Origin: Palaemon carinicauda
Lineage: Eukaryota > Arthropoda > Malacostraca > Decapoda > Palaemonidae
Reading direction: 5' to 3'
DNA: 64,000 nucleotides
NCBI RefSeq assembly: GCF_036898095.1
Contig: NC_090746.1
Coordinates: 102,761,416 to 102,825,415 of the forward strand
Shown: positions 39,678 to 53,696 of the stretch, in pieces
Numbering within the stretch: the first letter of the stretch is position 1
How the letters are laid out: each line of letters starts with the position of its first letter
The notes under the pieces: model-generated
The model's input: the letters and a program-made list of their open reading frames with translations, nothing else
The model's database searches: none
Told to the model about the DNA's origin: nothing
Program-made: the position numbers and the translations under genes

Positions 39678-39769
<92 letters not shown>

Positions 39770-42700
39770 TGTGGTCTTAGCCTGCCCCCGGCTTTACCTT
39801 AAATCAATTCATTTTTGCGTCCTTTGAGTTCGGATGTTGGGAAAAAGTGAGTGTTTTAGTATTATCTTACAAGATTTCTTTTTGGAGATCACCTGCCGGG
39901 GATTTGGTTTGGTTTACCCCTTTCCTTGTTTCATTTTATTTGCTTTATTTTGTTGCCTTCGATAATGGAGTTTTTTTCATCTGGTAGTGGTAAGTTTACA
40001 GCTGCTGTTGTGCCAGGTGCTGTTGAATACTTTTCTTTTCGGTATTGTTGCGCGGAATATCCACTCCCAAAAATTTGGTCGGGCTTCCTTTTGTTTCTTT
40101 TATTTACCTTTTCCTCCTGTCCTTGTGTCCACTGTTATTGGAAAGGATTATGGTAGTTGGTGTTAGTGATGACGGTTTGTTTTCATTAGATGTAGAGCTG
40201 AAATTTATTGGTAAATGTACTTTTGTTCATTTGTATAAAATGAATTACGTCTTTTTTTTATTTCCACCCCTTTCTTATTAATGTGATATAGCTTGCATAT
40301 TTCGGTTTCTTATCTATAAGGAAATCTTGAATCTACGGTACATCGTGCTTTGACGCTCTCATAGAAATGGAAATTCAATCCCATATCTTAGGGAGTAAGT
40401 CCTATACGGAAAAAATTTATCTTAGTTCTTCCATGGTGCGTCTCGCTAGTATATTCATCTCCTTGCTCCTCTGTTTTGGCAAGCAATATATGTTGGTTAT
40501 AGCTTGCAAGTCACGTGGATGGTTATATGGCGTACCTTAATTGTCTAATTAATCACTTAGTTTAATTAGTCCATGCCCTTGATGCGTATAACCTTTCGTG
40601 TATCTCATAAATTGTAAATCGTACACTGTACTAAGACGCTCACTTGGAATCACAATATGAATCGTATGATAGATCACATAGCAAAAGTAGGTGTGTGAAA
40701 TATAGATAAAAAGCTTAAGTAGCGCCAACATTTCTTTGGGAATCTATCTACAATTCTTGCATCAATGAAGCGCCAACACTGGTGACGACTGTTTCCTTCC
40801 ACCAGATTAGTCATCCCTGACTGTCATTTATTTTACCCTCATTTCCCTATTTTTATCAACAATTTTCCCCCTCTCTGCTGTCTGATGAGCAGCAGGTTGG
40901 TTGTAAGGAAGAAAAGGAATCACCATCGTCTCTGTTTTTCTTCTGTTTTACTTTCAGAATCATATAATTTTCATCAGGAGTAAAATGATGATTATACAAA
41001 CAGTGACATGGATATGTTGGTTTTTGTTTAAACTTATGTATTTTTTATTCCCTGTTCAGGTAATATAAGTCTTGGGTGGTATTACATTGGAGCATTATTA
41101 AATGACATTAGTAGTTTAATTTTATTTAAATGTATACATTAGATTTGGTGTCTTTAGTGATCAAATCATAGGAGGTATCGAAAATTTCTGCGAAAACTTG
41201 TAGATGAAGGTATTTTATATATTTTCTCGTTAAATTGCCTGATTCAAATAAATGCACAAGCGCATCTTTATGAGAACGTTGACCTACATGATTGATTGAT
41301 GACAAGGATTACTTATCTTGTGAATTGTGATGGTATCTTGCCAGTATTATTGGATATTGTGGTTTTAATTTGGTGATATTCTAAATTATGTGTTATCACC
41401 CTGTAAATTTCTGTTCTGCTGGTTTTCTTTCAAAGTATCTCAAAATTTGGATTTTCTGTTTTGTTTCTACCGTAGAAATTATAACTACAATACTAATTCA
41501 TTTATCAAAGGTATTTGACCTCTGTTTTTTTAAACCTACAAATATATATAAAGGTAATTTTACTATCGTTTTATATGAAATCTAGGTCGATAGCTCTGAC
41601 CAGTATTCTTATGGATGTTGTTATATGGGAATAGACTAAAATGGAATGCCATTCAATCGGTTCACGAGTTGTGGACTTTTGTGCAGCGTACTTATTGTAT
41701 ACTAATTTACCCGAACAGTCAAAAATGACTGCTAGATATTTACTATGAGATTCAGGGACTCTGTAACACGGTTTTTTGGACTTTGATCCTTATCAAAGCA
41801 TTGGATGTAGCTGAAAGTTGACATATGTATATTTTACAACCACACACAAATTTTGTCAGCATTATCAATAACCTAAACCCGATAGTTTTAATTTTTATAG
41901 AGTAAAAATTATCCAGCTGACGCCATGGCCAGTGATAACGAGCCAAGAGTCGGAAACATTCATTACGTAAGCAATGTAAACACCTTTGGACAAAATTTTG
42001 ACCCGCCTCTCCACCAGACACCATTCACCTTGTTCCATCGGCTCTGAAACCCATAACATTCAAGAATGGCTAACAGGATTTGGAATTGCCCCTGTGGTTG
42101 CAAAACTGCATTTGTCTTACGACTTGCAACTTTATACAGTCAAGAGAAAGCCCGTGGCCATATTTACTATAGCCTGAATAGGTAATTATTCAGTTTTTAT
42201 TTTAAATCCAATGTTTATGGTCTGATTTGTATTTAGCGTTACATGATTATAATACTTGTAATGTAATTCAGGCTTTTGAACATTTCTATTAATTATTCAC
42301 TATGCCACCAAGATAGAGAGAAAGAGAGAGATGTATGTAAACACTCTTTATATAACTATTTTTGTTAAAATAAGAATTTTGTGCTAAACTCTCCATCAGA
42401 CCAACGGATCATCCGATATAATTGTTTTTCTTCTTCTTAGGCCGTACGGCCGTGTTGGCTATGTTTTGGGCATGACTGCATTTTGTAAATAATCATGAAT
42501 AGTTTTAGGAGTTTTATTTGTACATCTAATGGGAATTTATAGAAGTAAAGTGAACATAATTCATTTATCCTTTAAAATAATTACTACATGTAGCAAAACA
42601 AATAGTAGTAAAGATGATAATGCAATGAAGGAATGATACCATACTTTATCTTTAGCTTCAACATCGGCAATAACATACCCAGTTGCCATAATTTGTCAGC

Positions 42701-43754
42701 TTAATGAAATAACCTATCATCTAATGTTAAACTTAATTTCTGAGGAGACCATGGCTTATTGCACAGTGGAAAAACATGACAAAGACTTTATGAATGGCGG
42801 AACGATACATAAATGTGGGTGGAGTATCTGTGCTAACGTAGTAATACTACTGTAGCACTAGTGCCGCAACAGTAGTATACATGAATTAAACGTTTAGGCC
42901 AACTGCTGGGATCCTTGAGGATCATTTAGCACTTCTTACAACTACTCGAGAATTGAGTTTTTATAGCCAGAATTTAAATTTTATAATCCAACAATGCCCA
43001 TGATAGCCTTCAGTGTTATCCTGAATTATAACGAGGCCAAAGTGGGTGGAGCCTCCTGAAGTCATCATTCTGACGATAATTATTGGTGAAGGTTTAAAGC
43101 GAAAATACGGTACCGGCTTTTTTTTTCAGTAAATAGGTAGGTAGATAGACAATAAATAAAAATTGCTTGACATTGGATATAGCAGTTATCAAATCAAGCT
43201 TGTCTACTTCGTTTTTGAAAATTACCAACTATTCCCTACACCTTGTCAATCTGATTGTGACCTATAAAGTAGACTGTAATTTCTTAGGAAACTTATTTTG
43301 GGAGTTTGACTAATAATCGAAGTGTTTTTGTATTTATTAACATATTTTGTTGGTTTTTTCATTATGACAATTATCAGTGGAGAGGTTTCAGAGTTCATAA
43401 AGGTGTACTGCTTTGCTTTGATTTAAACTTTTGTGTCATTGCTGGCAGAGGTATAGCTTTCGTTACGTATAGCCAATCATCGATCGAGAAAGAGGGAAGA
43501 AATGCAGTCATAGGTTACGTAACGAGTGCGTTCGAAACCTTTTCTCTGATTAAGTTGGCCCGTCTTCAAAAAAACGTAACTTTTACATTATAAGTACCAA
43601 ATTTATTCAACCTACGTAATGCAAATTATAGTCAAAATTTATGTGTAGATATAATGTGCATTCTGAATAAGAGTTATATTTATGAGATTCATAGATAAAA
43701 AATTATTGCGAAAAAACCGTGTTACAGAGGCCCTGAATCTCATAGTAGATATGC
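39021..43754. other. Gene-free stretch
   Basis: Holds compound microsatellite 39538-39767. Block 41750-42180 and block 42890-43590 have open frames of 63-95 codons and slightly higher GC, including inverted frames over 41986-42024. I do not recognise them. They may be old repeats. Nothing else is seen. Confidence 0.4.
39538..39767. repeat. (AT)n(GA)n compound microsatellite
   Basis: About 165 bp of interrupted AT followed by about 32 GA units. On the other strand the order is CT then AT. Confidence 0.97.
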
Positions 43755-43893
43755 ACTTATACACACATACTGATCCAACCCTTCCTACACCCTCCCTCTT
43801 TCCTAACTACAACCGGGTAGGTTCGGCAATTTTCTGGAGATTTTGGTTTACTAGTGTACCTCTTGGGGGTACTCACTCTCCAGGCTATGACTA

Positions 43894-43926
<33 letters not shown>

Positions 43927-43985
43927 CCCACCTAAGGGACGGGGATAGACATGTTGATCTTTATTATATAGAGGCGATTAGTGTT
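43755..43985 (+). repeat. Microsatellite-cored interspersed repeat, copy B
   Basis: Left flank CCAACCCTTCCTACACCCTC and TTCCTAACTACAACCGGGTA, then GGTTCGGCAATTTTCTGG. Then CCAGGCTATGACTAC, a (CT)n core at 43896-43924, CACCTAAGGGACGGGGATAG, and the right end GATCTTTATTATATAGAG. Copy A (32800) shares both flanks, and copy C (about 59555-59690) shares the middle in inverse orientation. Confidence 0.65.
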
Positions 43986-44007
43986 GATTATGTTCTGGTT
44001 TCGAATA

Positions 44008-44637
44008 TGTAGGTAATAGGTGGGCCAGGACACCAGCCACTCATTGAGATACTACCGCTAGAGAGTTATGGGGTCCTGTGACTGGTCAGACAGTACTACA
44101 TTGAATTCTTCTCTCTGGTTACGGTTCATTTTCTCTTTGTCTACAGATACCCCTAATAATTTGGTCTATTCTTTACAGATTCTCCTCTGTCGTCATACAC
44201 CTGACATATTGAGATTACGAATCAATTCTTCACCCAAGGGGTTAACTACTGCACTGTAATTGGTCAGTGGACACTTTCCTCTTGGTAAGGGTAGAAGAGA
44301 CTCTTTAGCTATAGTAAGCAGCTATTCTAGGAGAAGGATACTCCAAAATCAAACCATTGTTCTCTAGTCTTGGGTAGTGCCTTTGCCTCTGTACCATGGT
44401 CTTCCACTGTCTTGTGATAGAATTCTCTTGCTTGAAGATACACTCTGACTTACTATTCGATCTTATTTCTCTTCCTGTTGTTCTAAATTTTTTATAGTTT
44501 ATATAGGAAATATTTATTTTAATATTGTTACAGCTCTTAAAATATTTTATTTTTTCTTGTATCCTTTCCTCACTGAGCTATTTTCCCTGTCGGAGCCCCT
44601 GGACTTAGCATCCTCCTTTTCCAACGAGGGTTGTAAC

Positions 44638-44711
<74 letters not shown>
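44008..44711 (+). mobile_element. SINE-like repeat copy 7 (complete)
   Basis: The head starts near 44008 (GGTGGGCCAGGACACCAGCC at 44019). The tail reads CCTTTTCCAACGAGGGTTGT, followed by about 23 TAA units to 44711. A clean example of a + strand copy with a long (TAA)n end. Confidence 0.87.
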
Positions 44712-46926
<2,215 letters not shown>

Positions 46927-46992
46927 TTTAGCCTTGCATGGTGTATCGGCTCCTCCATGTTGACCAGTTTTTCCGACTTTTTACTATAGTCT

Positions 46993-49941
46993 ATGGGTAT
47001 CATCAATCACTTTGTTTATAATTCTGTACGTATCGTTTTTGTTATAATTCTTGTTAATCTAGTTTTTAAGTATGATGTCTCTTTTTTATTTCTATTAATT
47101 CTTATGCTGTCTGGAGACATTGAGCGAAATCCTGGACCAGTACGTCCTAGATTTCGTCAATGTCGTCTTCTGTATTGCAATATTCGTGGTCTTCATGCAA
47201 ATATCCGAGACCTTACAGTTGCGTCCAGACAGTATGATCTTCTTTTGTGCTCAGAAACTTTGGTTTCTAATATGAGGCACTCATCTGAGCTCCTTATAAC
47301 TGGTTTCAAGAAGCCAATAATGTTGAAACGTGATGCCATCCCTAGGGCCAGGGGAATGGCGGTGTATATTAGGACCGAGTACCCTGCTTCTCATAAGTCC
47401 TGCTATCAATGTGGATGTCATGAGATTCAGGTAATAAAAGTTTGTGGCAGGCATAACAACTTTTATTTATGTTCGATCTACCGGAATCCAGACATGGATG
47501 ATTCTATCTTCGACTGTCTTCTTACCATTATGGCTAAGATACAAGAAGATGATAGAAAGGCTTCTTTTGTCTTTGTTGGTGATTTTAATGCTCACCATAG
47601 GGAGTGGTTAAGTTCTATCTCTCCTACCGATCGCCATGGCTTAAGAGCTTTAGACTTTGCCTCTGAATCAGGCTGTGAGCAAATCATAAATGAAGCTACT
47701 CACAGGTCTGGTAATTGCTTGGACCTTGTATACACTGACTCCCCTGGCGTTATAACTGGTAAGGTTGGTTCTCCAGTCGGGACATCTGATCATGCCTTGA
47801 TTTCATTATTAGTGAAGACTGAGCAGCCTGTCCCTGATATATCATATTCTTGTAAAATTTATATGAAATCCCAAGCAGACTGGAATGAGATTTTACATGA
47901 TCTTTTGTGCTTGAATTGGTCACAATTATATAATAGTGTAGATCCTGTTGTCCCTTTGAATGAGAATCTAGTCAACATAATTGATAGGCGTATCCCTTCT
48001 CGTGTGCTAAGGTACCGAGTGAAGGACAAACCGTGGTTCAATAATGATTGTAGACGTGCTTTTTTGGAGAAGCAGGAGGCCTATCAACTTTGGAAGGGTA
48101 ACAGATCAGATTTGACCTGGAACAACTATACTCAGCTTCGAGCTTTTGCTCAGAGAGTTTATGCCTCAACTGAAAAGGAGTACAATTTAACCATAAAAGA
48201 AACACTTTCTGGTACAACTCAGGAACATAAATGGTGGTCTACCCTTAAATCTGCACTCTTTGGTGTAGATGCAACAGTTCCTCCTTTACTTAAACCAGAT
48301 GGCTCAGTCACTCACTGTCCAAAGGAAAAGGCAACCCTTTTGGCTGATGTTTTTGACAGTAAACAGAGTAATGAAAAACTTGAACTTCCTCATTCCTGTT
48401 TTCCTGAGGCTAAACTAACTAGTTTAGCTTTTCGATCTCGTGAGATTAAAGCTCTGTTGATGGACCTTGATGCTTATGGAGGTGTAGACCCAAATGGTAT
48501 TTTTCCTTTGTTTTTTATAAAGACAGCAGATTTCTTAGCTCCAAAGTTATCTGTTATTTTGCGCAAGTTAGCAAGAAGAGGAGCTTTTAGCACTAGTTGG
48601 AGAATTGGTAATGTTACTCCTCTATGTAAATGTGTTTGTGGTAGCTCAAGTCCCACTGATTACCGCCCAATTTCCATAACTCCAATATTATCTAAAGTTT
48701 TTGAACGTCTTCTGGCAAAACGTCTTAATAGGTTTGCTGAAGGTAATCATCTACTCCCTAGTTTGCAATTTGGTTTTCGTAAAGGCCTTGGAGCATGTGA
48801 TGCCCTTCTTACAATCTCCAATGCTGTACAGAAATCCCTTGATTGTGGTCGGGAAGTTCGTATGATTGGCCTTGATTTTAGTGCTGCCTTTGACCGTGTT
48901 AATCATGAGGCCCTTGTTTTCAAACTGAAACAGTTGGGAGTGGGTGGGTCGTTTCTTAGCATTATTATTCATTTTTTAAGTAATAGATCTCAAAGAGTTG
49001 TTGTTGATGGGCACCATAGTGATTATAGGAATGTGATATCTGGTGTTCCACAGGGTAGTGTTCTTGGCCCATTACTTTTCATACTATATACACATGATAT
49101 GTGGTTTGGCCTAGAAAACAAGCTTGTTGCATATGCAGATGATGCTACTCTCTTTGCATCAATTCCATCCCCTGAATGTAGATCTAGGGTTGGTGAATCC
49201 CTTAATAGAGATTTAGCTAGAATTAGTGCATGGTGCAAATTATGGGGTATGAAGTTGAATCCTAACAAAACTCAAAGTATGATTGTAAGTAGGTCAAGGA
49301 CGGTGGTTCCTCAACATCCGGATCTCAGTATTGATAATGTTTCTTTAAATATGTATGACTCTTTCAAAATTTTAGGTGTGATTCTCGACAGTAAGTTTAC
49401 TTTTGAGAAACATATAAGGTCTGTGTCTTCTTCAGTTTCACAAAAAATAGGCTTATTGAGAAAGTCTTTCAAGATTTTCGGTGATCAATCTATTCTGAAG
49501 AAGTGTTTTAATTCTTTCATTCTACCTTGTTTTGAGTATTGTTCTCCTGTCTGGTCTTCAGCTGCTGATTCTCATCTTAATTTGTTGGACAGAAACTTAC
49601 GGTCTATTAAATTTCTTATTCCTGATCTAGATATTAATCTCTGGCACCGTCGTTCAATTAGTTCATTATGCATGTTGCATAAGATTTTTCACAACTCTGA
49701 CCATCCTTTACATTCAGATCTCCCTGGACAATTCTATCCTGTTCGTAATACTAGGCAGGCAGTTAATTCTAATAGCCAGGCCTTCTCCATCACCAGGCTC
49801 AATACCACGCAGTACTCTAGAAGTTTTATTCCAGCTGTGACCAAGTTGTGGAATGATCTTCCTAATCGGGTGGTTGAATCAGTAGAACTTCAAAAGTTCA
49901 AAGTTGGAGCAAATGCTTTTTTGTTGACCAGGCAGACATAG
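46993..49941 (+). CDS. LINE polyprotein: 2A-like motif, APE endonuclease, reverse transcriptase
   Basis: 982 residues, no interruptions. The N-terminus is hydrophobic (residues 12-24 and 29-39), followed at once by GDIERNPGP (41-49), a 2A-like motif whose cleavage would fall between G48 and P49. The APE-type endonuclease spans about 55-275, with N63 (CNIRGL), E88 (CSETL), D197 and N199 (FVGDFNAHH), and D266/H267 (GTSDH). The reverse transcriptase spans about 530-790: DYRPIS from 556, the first catalytic Asp D628 in LDFSAAFD, GVPQGSVLGP from 684, and YADD at 714-717. A thumb and C-terminal region follows, with ILPCFEYCSPVW. All canonical catalytic residues are present. The role is target-primed reverse transcription: nicking genomic DNA and copying the element RNA from its 3' tail. 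The first ATG was chosen; it lies 72 bp from the element's 5' end and keeps the 2A region. A decayed relative lies at 3598-4580. The exact clade (CR1, L2, Crack, Rex1 or Jockey) needs a tree. Confidence 0.93.
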   Translation: MGIINHFVYNSVRIVFVIILVNLVFKYDVSFLFLLILMLSGDIERNPGPVRPRFRQCRLLYCNIRGLHANIRDLTVASRQYDLLLCSETLVSNMRHSSELLITGFKKPIMLKRDAIPRARGMAVYIRTEYPASHKSCYQCGCHEIQVIKVCGRHNNFYLCSIYRNPDMDDSIFDCLLTIMAKIQEDDRKASFVFVGDFNAHHREWLSSISPTDRHGLRALDFASESGCEQIINEATHRSGNCLDLVYTDSPGVITGKVGSPVGTSDHALISLLVKTEQPVPDISYSCKIYMKSQADWNEILHDLLCLNWSQLYNSVDPVVPLNENLVNIIDRRIPSRVLRYRVKDKPWFNNDCRRAFLEKQEAYQLWKGNRSDLTWNNYTQLRAFAQRVYASTEKEYNLTIKETLSGTTQEHKWWSTLKSALFGVDATVPPLLKPDGSVTHCPKEKATLLADVFDSKQSNEKLELPHSCFPEAKLTSLAFRSREIKALLMDLDAYGGVDPNGIFPLFFIKTADFLAPKLSVILRKLARRGAFSTSWRIGNVTPLCKCVCGSSSPTDYRPISITPILSKVFERLLAKRLNRFAEGNHLLPSLQFGFRKGLGACDALLTISNAVQKSLDCGREVRMIGLDFSAAFDRVNHEALVFKLKQLGVGGSFLSIIIHFLSNRSQRVVVDGHHSDYRNVISGVPQGSVLGPLLFILYTHDMWFGLENKLVAYADDATLFASIPSPECRSRVGESLNRDLARISAWCKLWGMKLNPNKTQSMIVSRSRTVVPQHPDLSIDNVSLNMYDSFKILGVILDSKFTFEKHIRSVSSSVSQKIGLLRKSFKIFGDQSILKKCFNSFILPCFEYCSPVWSSAADSHLNLLDRNLRSIKFLIPDLDINLWHRRSISSLCMLHKIFHNSDHPLHSDLPGQFYPVRNTRQAVNSNSQAFSITRLNTTQYSRSFIPAVTKLWNDLPNRVVESVELQKFKVGANAFLLTRQT
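47113..47139 (+). other. 2A-like ribosome-skipping motif
   Basis: Codons for GDIERNPGP match the consensus D(V/I)ExNPGP. In the 2A mechanism the ribosome skips the bond between the last Gly and Pro. This would release a 48-residue hydrophobic leader and start the endonuclease-RT protein at Pro49. 2A-like sequences at the N-terminus of APE-type LINE ORFs are known in several animals. Confidence 0.8.
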
Positions 49942-50079
49942 TCTTTTTATAGTTTACTTATGACATATTTGTTTTTGATGTTGTTGATAGTTTATTATAT
50001 GACATGTCTGTTTTGACGTTGTTTCTTATTTTAGAATGATTTATTGTTAATTTGTTCTCTTCATTTATTTATATCCTTA

Positions 50080-50180
50080 TTTCCTTTCCTCACTGAGCTA
50101 TTTTTCCCTGTTGGAGCCCCTGGGCTTATAGCATCTTGCTTTTCCAACTAGGGTTGTAGCTTGGATAGTAATAATAATAA
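50080..50180 (+). promoter_or_regulatory. LINE 3' tail, likely recognised by its reverse transcriptase
   Basis: TTTCCTTTCCTCACTGAGCT through CCAACTAGGGTTGTAGCTT and (TAA)n. The same tail ends all the SINE-like copies in this window, so it is the likely RT recognition segment. Confidence 0.65.
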
Positions 50181-50193
50181 TATATATATATAT

Positions 50194-50247
<54 letters not shown>

Positions 50248-50337
50248 CAAACACTTGCTCTTTATTATATAGGGGAGACGTATGTATGTATGCATATAAA
50301 TGTATGTATTTGCGTGGCTGTATACACACACAAACAT

Positions 50338-50433
<96 letters not shown>

Positions 50434-50455
50434 GTATATATATACATATATATAA

Positions 50456-50516
<61 letters not shown>
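50178..50516. repeat. (AT)n and (AC)n arrays downstream of the LINE
   Basis: AT at 50178-50245, a 90-bp insert that starts with CACTTGCTCTTTATTATATA (also seen at 33007), then (AC)n(AT)n at 50325-50516. Confidence 0.95.
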
Positions 50517-51882
50517 TTAACCAATACATTTATGAAATTGATTTAGGTTACTTGTTACGTCTCCCATTTTCATCAACTCTTATACAATACATTAGTCTAA
50601 TTCGATCATTCCTCACATTGAAATGGCCCTTTTTCACCCATCAGTTCCATGAAGTACGTCGATAAATACGTTGAAAACCACGATCGTTTTATGTCCTTTA
50701 GCATGAAGCTTAGTGACTTTAGTCACTGGTTTTGCATTACAGTATCGAGAACTTGGATTATGTCCAAGAAGTTATGGTTGGTAGAGGAGGGAACGCGGCT
50801 TTCAAGGCTCAGGGATCTCAAATGATGATATCGAGCAAGTCTTGTAAACAACTGGTACGGAAGTTTGTTGCCTTCAATATATTGTAGTGTGTCGATGAGT
50901 TGTTGAGTGGTAGAGGGAAGGGGAGTGTGATGTGTTTTGTTTCTTTTTTTTTTTCTTAATTTTATTTTGGTTTTAAAAAGACTGTTTTGTTGTTAGTATG
51001 AAGTTTTGCCAGAGTGGGAAATAAGTGATACACTAGCCGAGTTACAGTTAAATGATTGACCAAAGAAAAACCCTTGGGTGAGAAAAAGAAATTAGAGGGG
51101 TAGAAGACCAATTCTGGGTTTAAGATTTTTAGAAGATTGTGAAGAAATATTGTCAGTACGTTCTCATAATTCAATATATTCTTGGGCATATTCAGATTTA
51201 GTGTGTGTAATCATTCCCAAACCAATTTTGGTAATATTAAAATGCTGTTAAAATTGATGAAAAAGGGTTACAATTTTTTTCATCTTTGCCAATAAAACTT
51301 ACTTTCTTTTGAATAGAGAAAAACATATCATGCTTCACAGTTTCATTCTCTGCGGCATCTCGAAAACACCAACTGGGCCAGCTTTCCGGTATGAGCTTTA
51401 TAGCACGCACTCATAAGACCTTATGAAAGGAAAATATGTGAGGTAAAAAGTTATTACCTAAGAATCAAGAAGTAATCTTGGCAAATACTACTTAGAATCC
51501 TACCACTAACAACTTACCGATTCAGTTACCATAAAGGTACGATATCTATTCTTATTTGTAAACAAAGCACATCAGAATATCCTTCATAACCGTTGTGATT
51601 GAAATAAAATCTAATTCAGTTCATGGCTAATAACACTGCTCAATCCCTAGTGTTACTGGATACCCCAATCACTCTGAAAAGTCTTTATTAACAACCAGTC
51701 TCAGTATCCATATTGCTTAAGTTTTGTTACTGTTACTCGGCACTACCTTGATATTGGAAACCTCGATTATGGTGTGTGTAGAAACGCTTTCAATTCTCGC
51801 CATTACTTTGAACATAGGCATTGATGGTCTCATCAAAATCCACTAGGTAATCTGGAAGGTTGTCAATGTGAGGTTACTATAA

Positions 51883-51914
<32 letters not shown>

Positions 51915-52034
51915 TTAAACAAATTGATTAAACCAACAACAAAAATATGGCTTGTAATTATGAGTCATCGTTATTTCGTTCACATTGTGATTATGAGGTG
52001 TGAGTGTCAAACTGAATAATATTAAACAGTAATG
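50517..52034. other. Gene-free stretch
   Basis: Contains (TTG)n at 51881-51912. No coding similarity seen. Confidence 0.45.
51881..51912. repeat. (TTG)n microsatellite
   Basis: About ten TTG units. Confidence 0.95.
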
Positions 52035-52256
52035 CTAAAGGTGTACACGCAAGGCAGACTTTTTGCCCCTCTTCCAATCTACGCTGAAAAATTTAGTGTT
52101 TACGCCCAAGTAAAGTCTGGAAAATTCGAAAAGACCGGTACCACGGGGTATCCTGTCACCTTTTATAAGAAAACCATCTTCTTTAACGACAAAATTAAGG
52201 AGTAGAGGCCACTTTGGCTCTCGGGACGGATTTAGAATCCTTTTCCGCTGGCTCAA
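52035..52256 (-). pseudogene. Possible Gypsy-type pol remnant
   Basis: A minus-strand frame of 73 codons has VKEDGFLIKGDRIP followed by LYLGVNTK. This resembles the linker between RNase H and the integrase zinc finger of Gypsy/Ty3 LTR elements (EDGLLFKGDRxVIP...LHLGVNxT). The second part of the zinc-binding His/Cys set is not evident. No LTRs or neighbouring pol domains were found. This is a weak, motif-level call on a short segment. Confidence 0.3.
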
Positions 52257-52277
52257 CGTTTCCTTAACTATGTATCC

Positions 52278-52489
52278 TTTCTCGAGTAAAGGTCACTCAT
52301 CTTTAGCAAGGGAAAGACGACCCTGGTTATCTCAGTGTCCTTTAGCTGGAGCTTAATAATTGAATACAGTTTTTTTCATATCTTTCTCGAGTAAAGGTCA
52401 CTCATCTTTAGCAAGGGAAAGACGACCCTGGTTATCTCAGTGTCCTTTAGCTGGAGCTTAATAATTGAATACAGTTTTTTTCATATCTT
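52278..52489. repeat. Perfect 105-bp tandem duplication
   Basis: The block from TTTCTCGAGTAAAGGTCACT to TACAGTTTTTTTCATATCT occurs twice with a period of 105 bp. I see no mismatch between the two copies. Confidence 0.95.
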
Positions 52490-52590
52490 CTTTATGACAT
52501 TATGTAATATTAAGTTACAATTATTTGAGTCTTGTATCTCCATTTATATGTAAATCCTCAATCCTCAAATAAGACACCGTTTCTTTATAA

Positions 52591-52591
<1 letters not shown>

Positions 52592-52667
<76 letters not shown>
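52592..52667. repeat. (CT)n microsatellite
   Basis: About 38 CT units. Confidence 0.98.
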
Positions 52668-52669
<2 letters not shown>

Positions 52670-52870
52670 GCGCTTATTTATAACACGTAGCCTAATGTTG
52701 TTGAGGACTAAGAATCTTTGATAGCTTTTCTTTGAAGATTTTACAAGTGATGTTATGAACCTATACTTCGCTATATTTTTTGTCACTGGTTTCTGTTGTT
52801 GTTACTTGCTCATTTCTATGGAGAAGAAGCTCAGACTGATCTTTGTCTCCACACGGAGAAACGCTTAACA

Positions 52871-52872
<2 letters not shown>

Positions 52873-52955
<83 letters not shown>
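52873..52955. repeat. (CT)n microsatellite
   Basis: About 41 CT units. Confidence 0.98.
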
Positions 52956-52956
<1 letters not shown>

Positions 52957-53465
52957 ACAATTTTTTTTCTCTAAAATATTCCAAATTTTAAATATTATTT
53001 TAAATATATTCAGTTGTAGGTTTGTTGGTTGGATTTTCTTTTCATTCTACACTCGACAAAATAAAAGCTCACGAAGCATTCGGAGTAATATAAGCGTAAT
53101 ATATTCACGGGATTCGAAATTGGGAAAATAAAATATGAATATTTTTTTCATTTTCCAAATGGAAGACAAAATGGAAAATGTTCGATGCAATGAAGACGGT
53201 AGCAAAGGGATGCAAAACTAATAGGAAAAGTGAGGGAGCGAGGCTGATACCTTTTCCAACATTATATTTTGTCCTTACACATAACTTACCAGAAGTGAAT
53301 CCTTGAATTCCATTTCAATGAAATGGATTAAAAAAGGACGAATGTGTGTCTAATCGTGAAGTGGATACCGAAATGGTTGCTAAGATTGGTTTCCGTTGCT
53401 TACTGATAACTGTTAGGTAACTGCTACTGAGGACACACCACCTTTTGGGAACTACGTATAGAATA

Positions 53466-53466
<1 letters not shown>

Positions 53467-53529
<63 letters not shown>

Positions 53530-53558
53530 CATATAGATATATAGATATACATATATAC

Positions 53559-53606
<48 letters not shown>

Positions 53607-53630
53607 TATAGATATACATATATACATTAT

Positions 53631-53693
<63 letters not shown>
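53467..53693. repeat. Long interrupted (AT)n microsatellite
   Basis: About 225 bp of AT with ATAG and ATAC steps. The block GATATACATATATACATTAT occurs twice inside it (53545 and 53608). Confidence 0.95.
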
Positions 53694-53696
53694 TTC

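Noticed and set aside
50098..50546. Overlapping open frames of up to 143 codons on both strands
   Set aside because: Microsatellite translations plus the LINE 3' tail, not genes.
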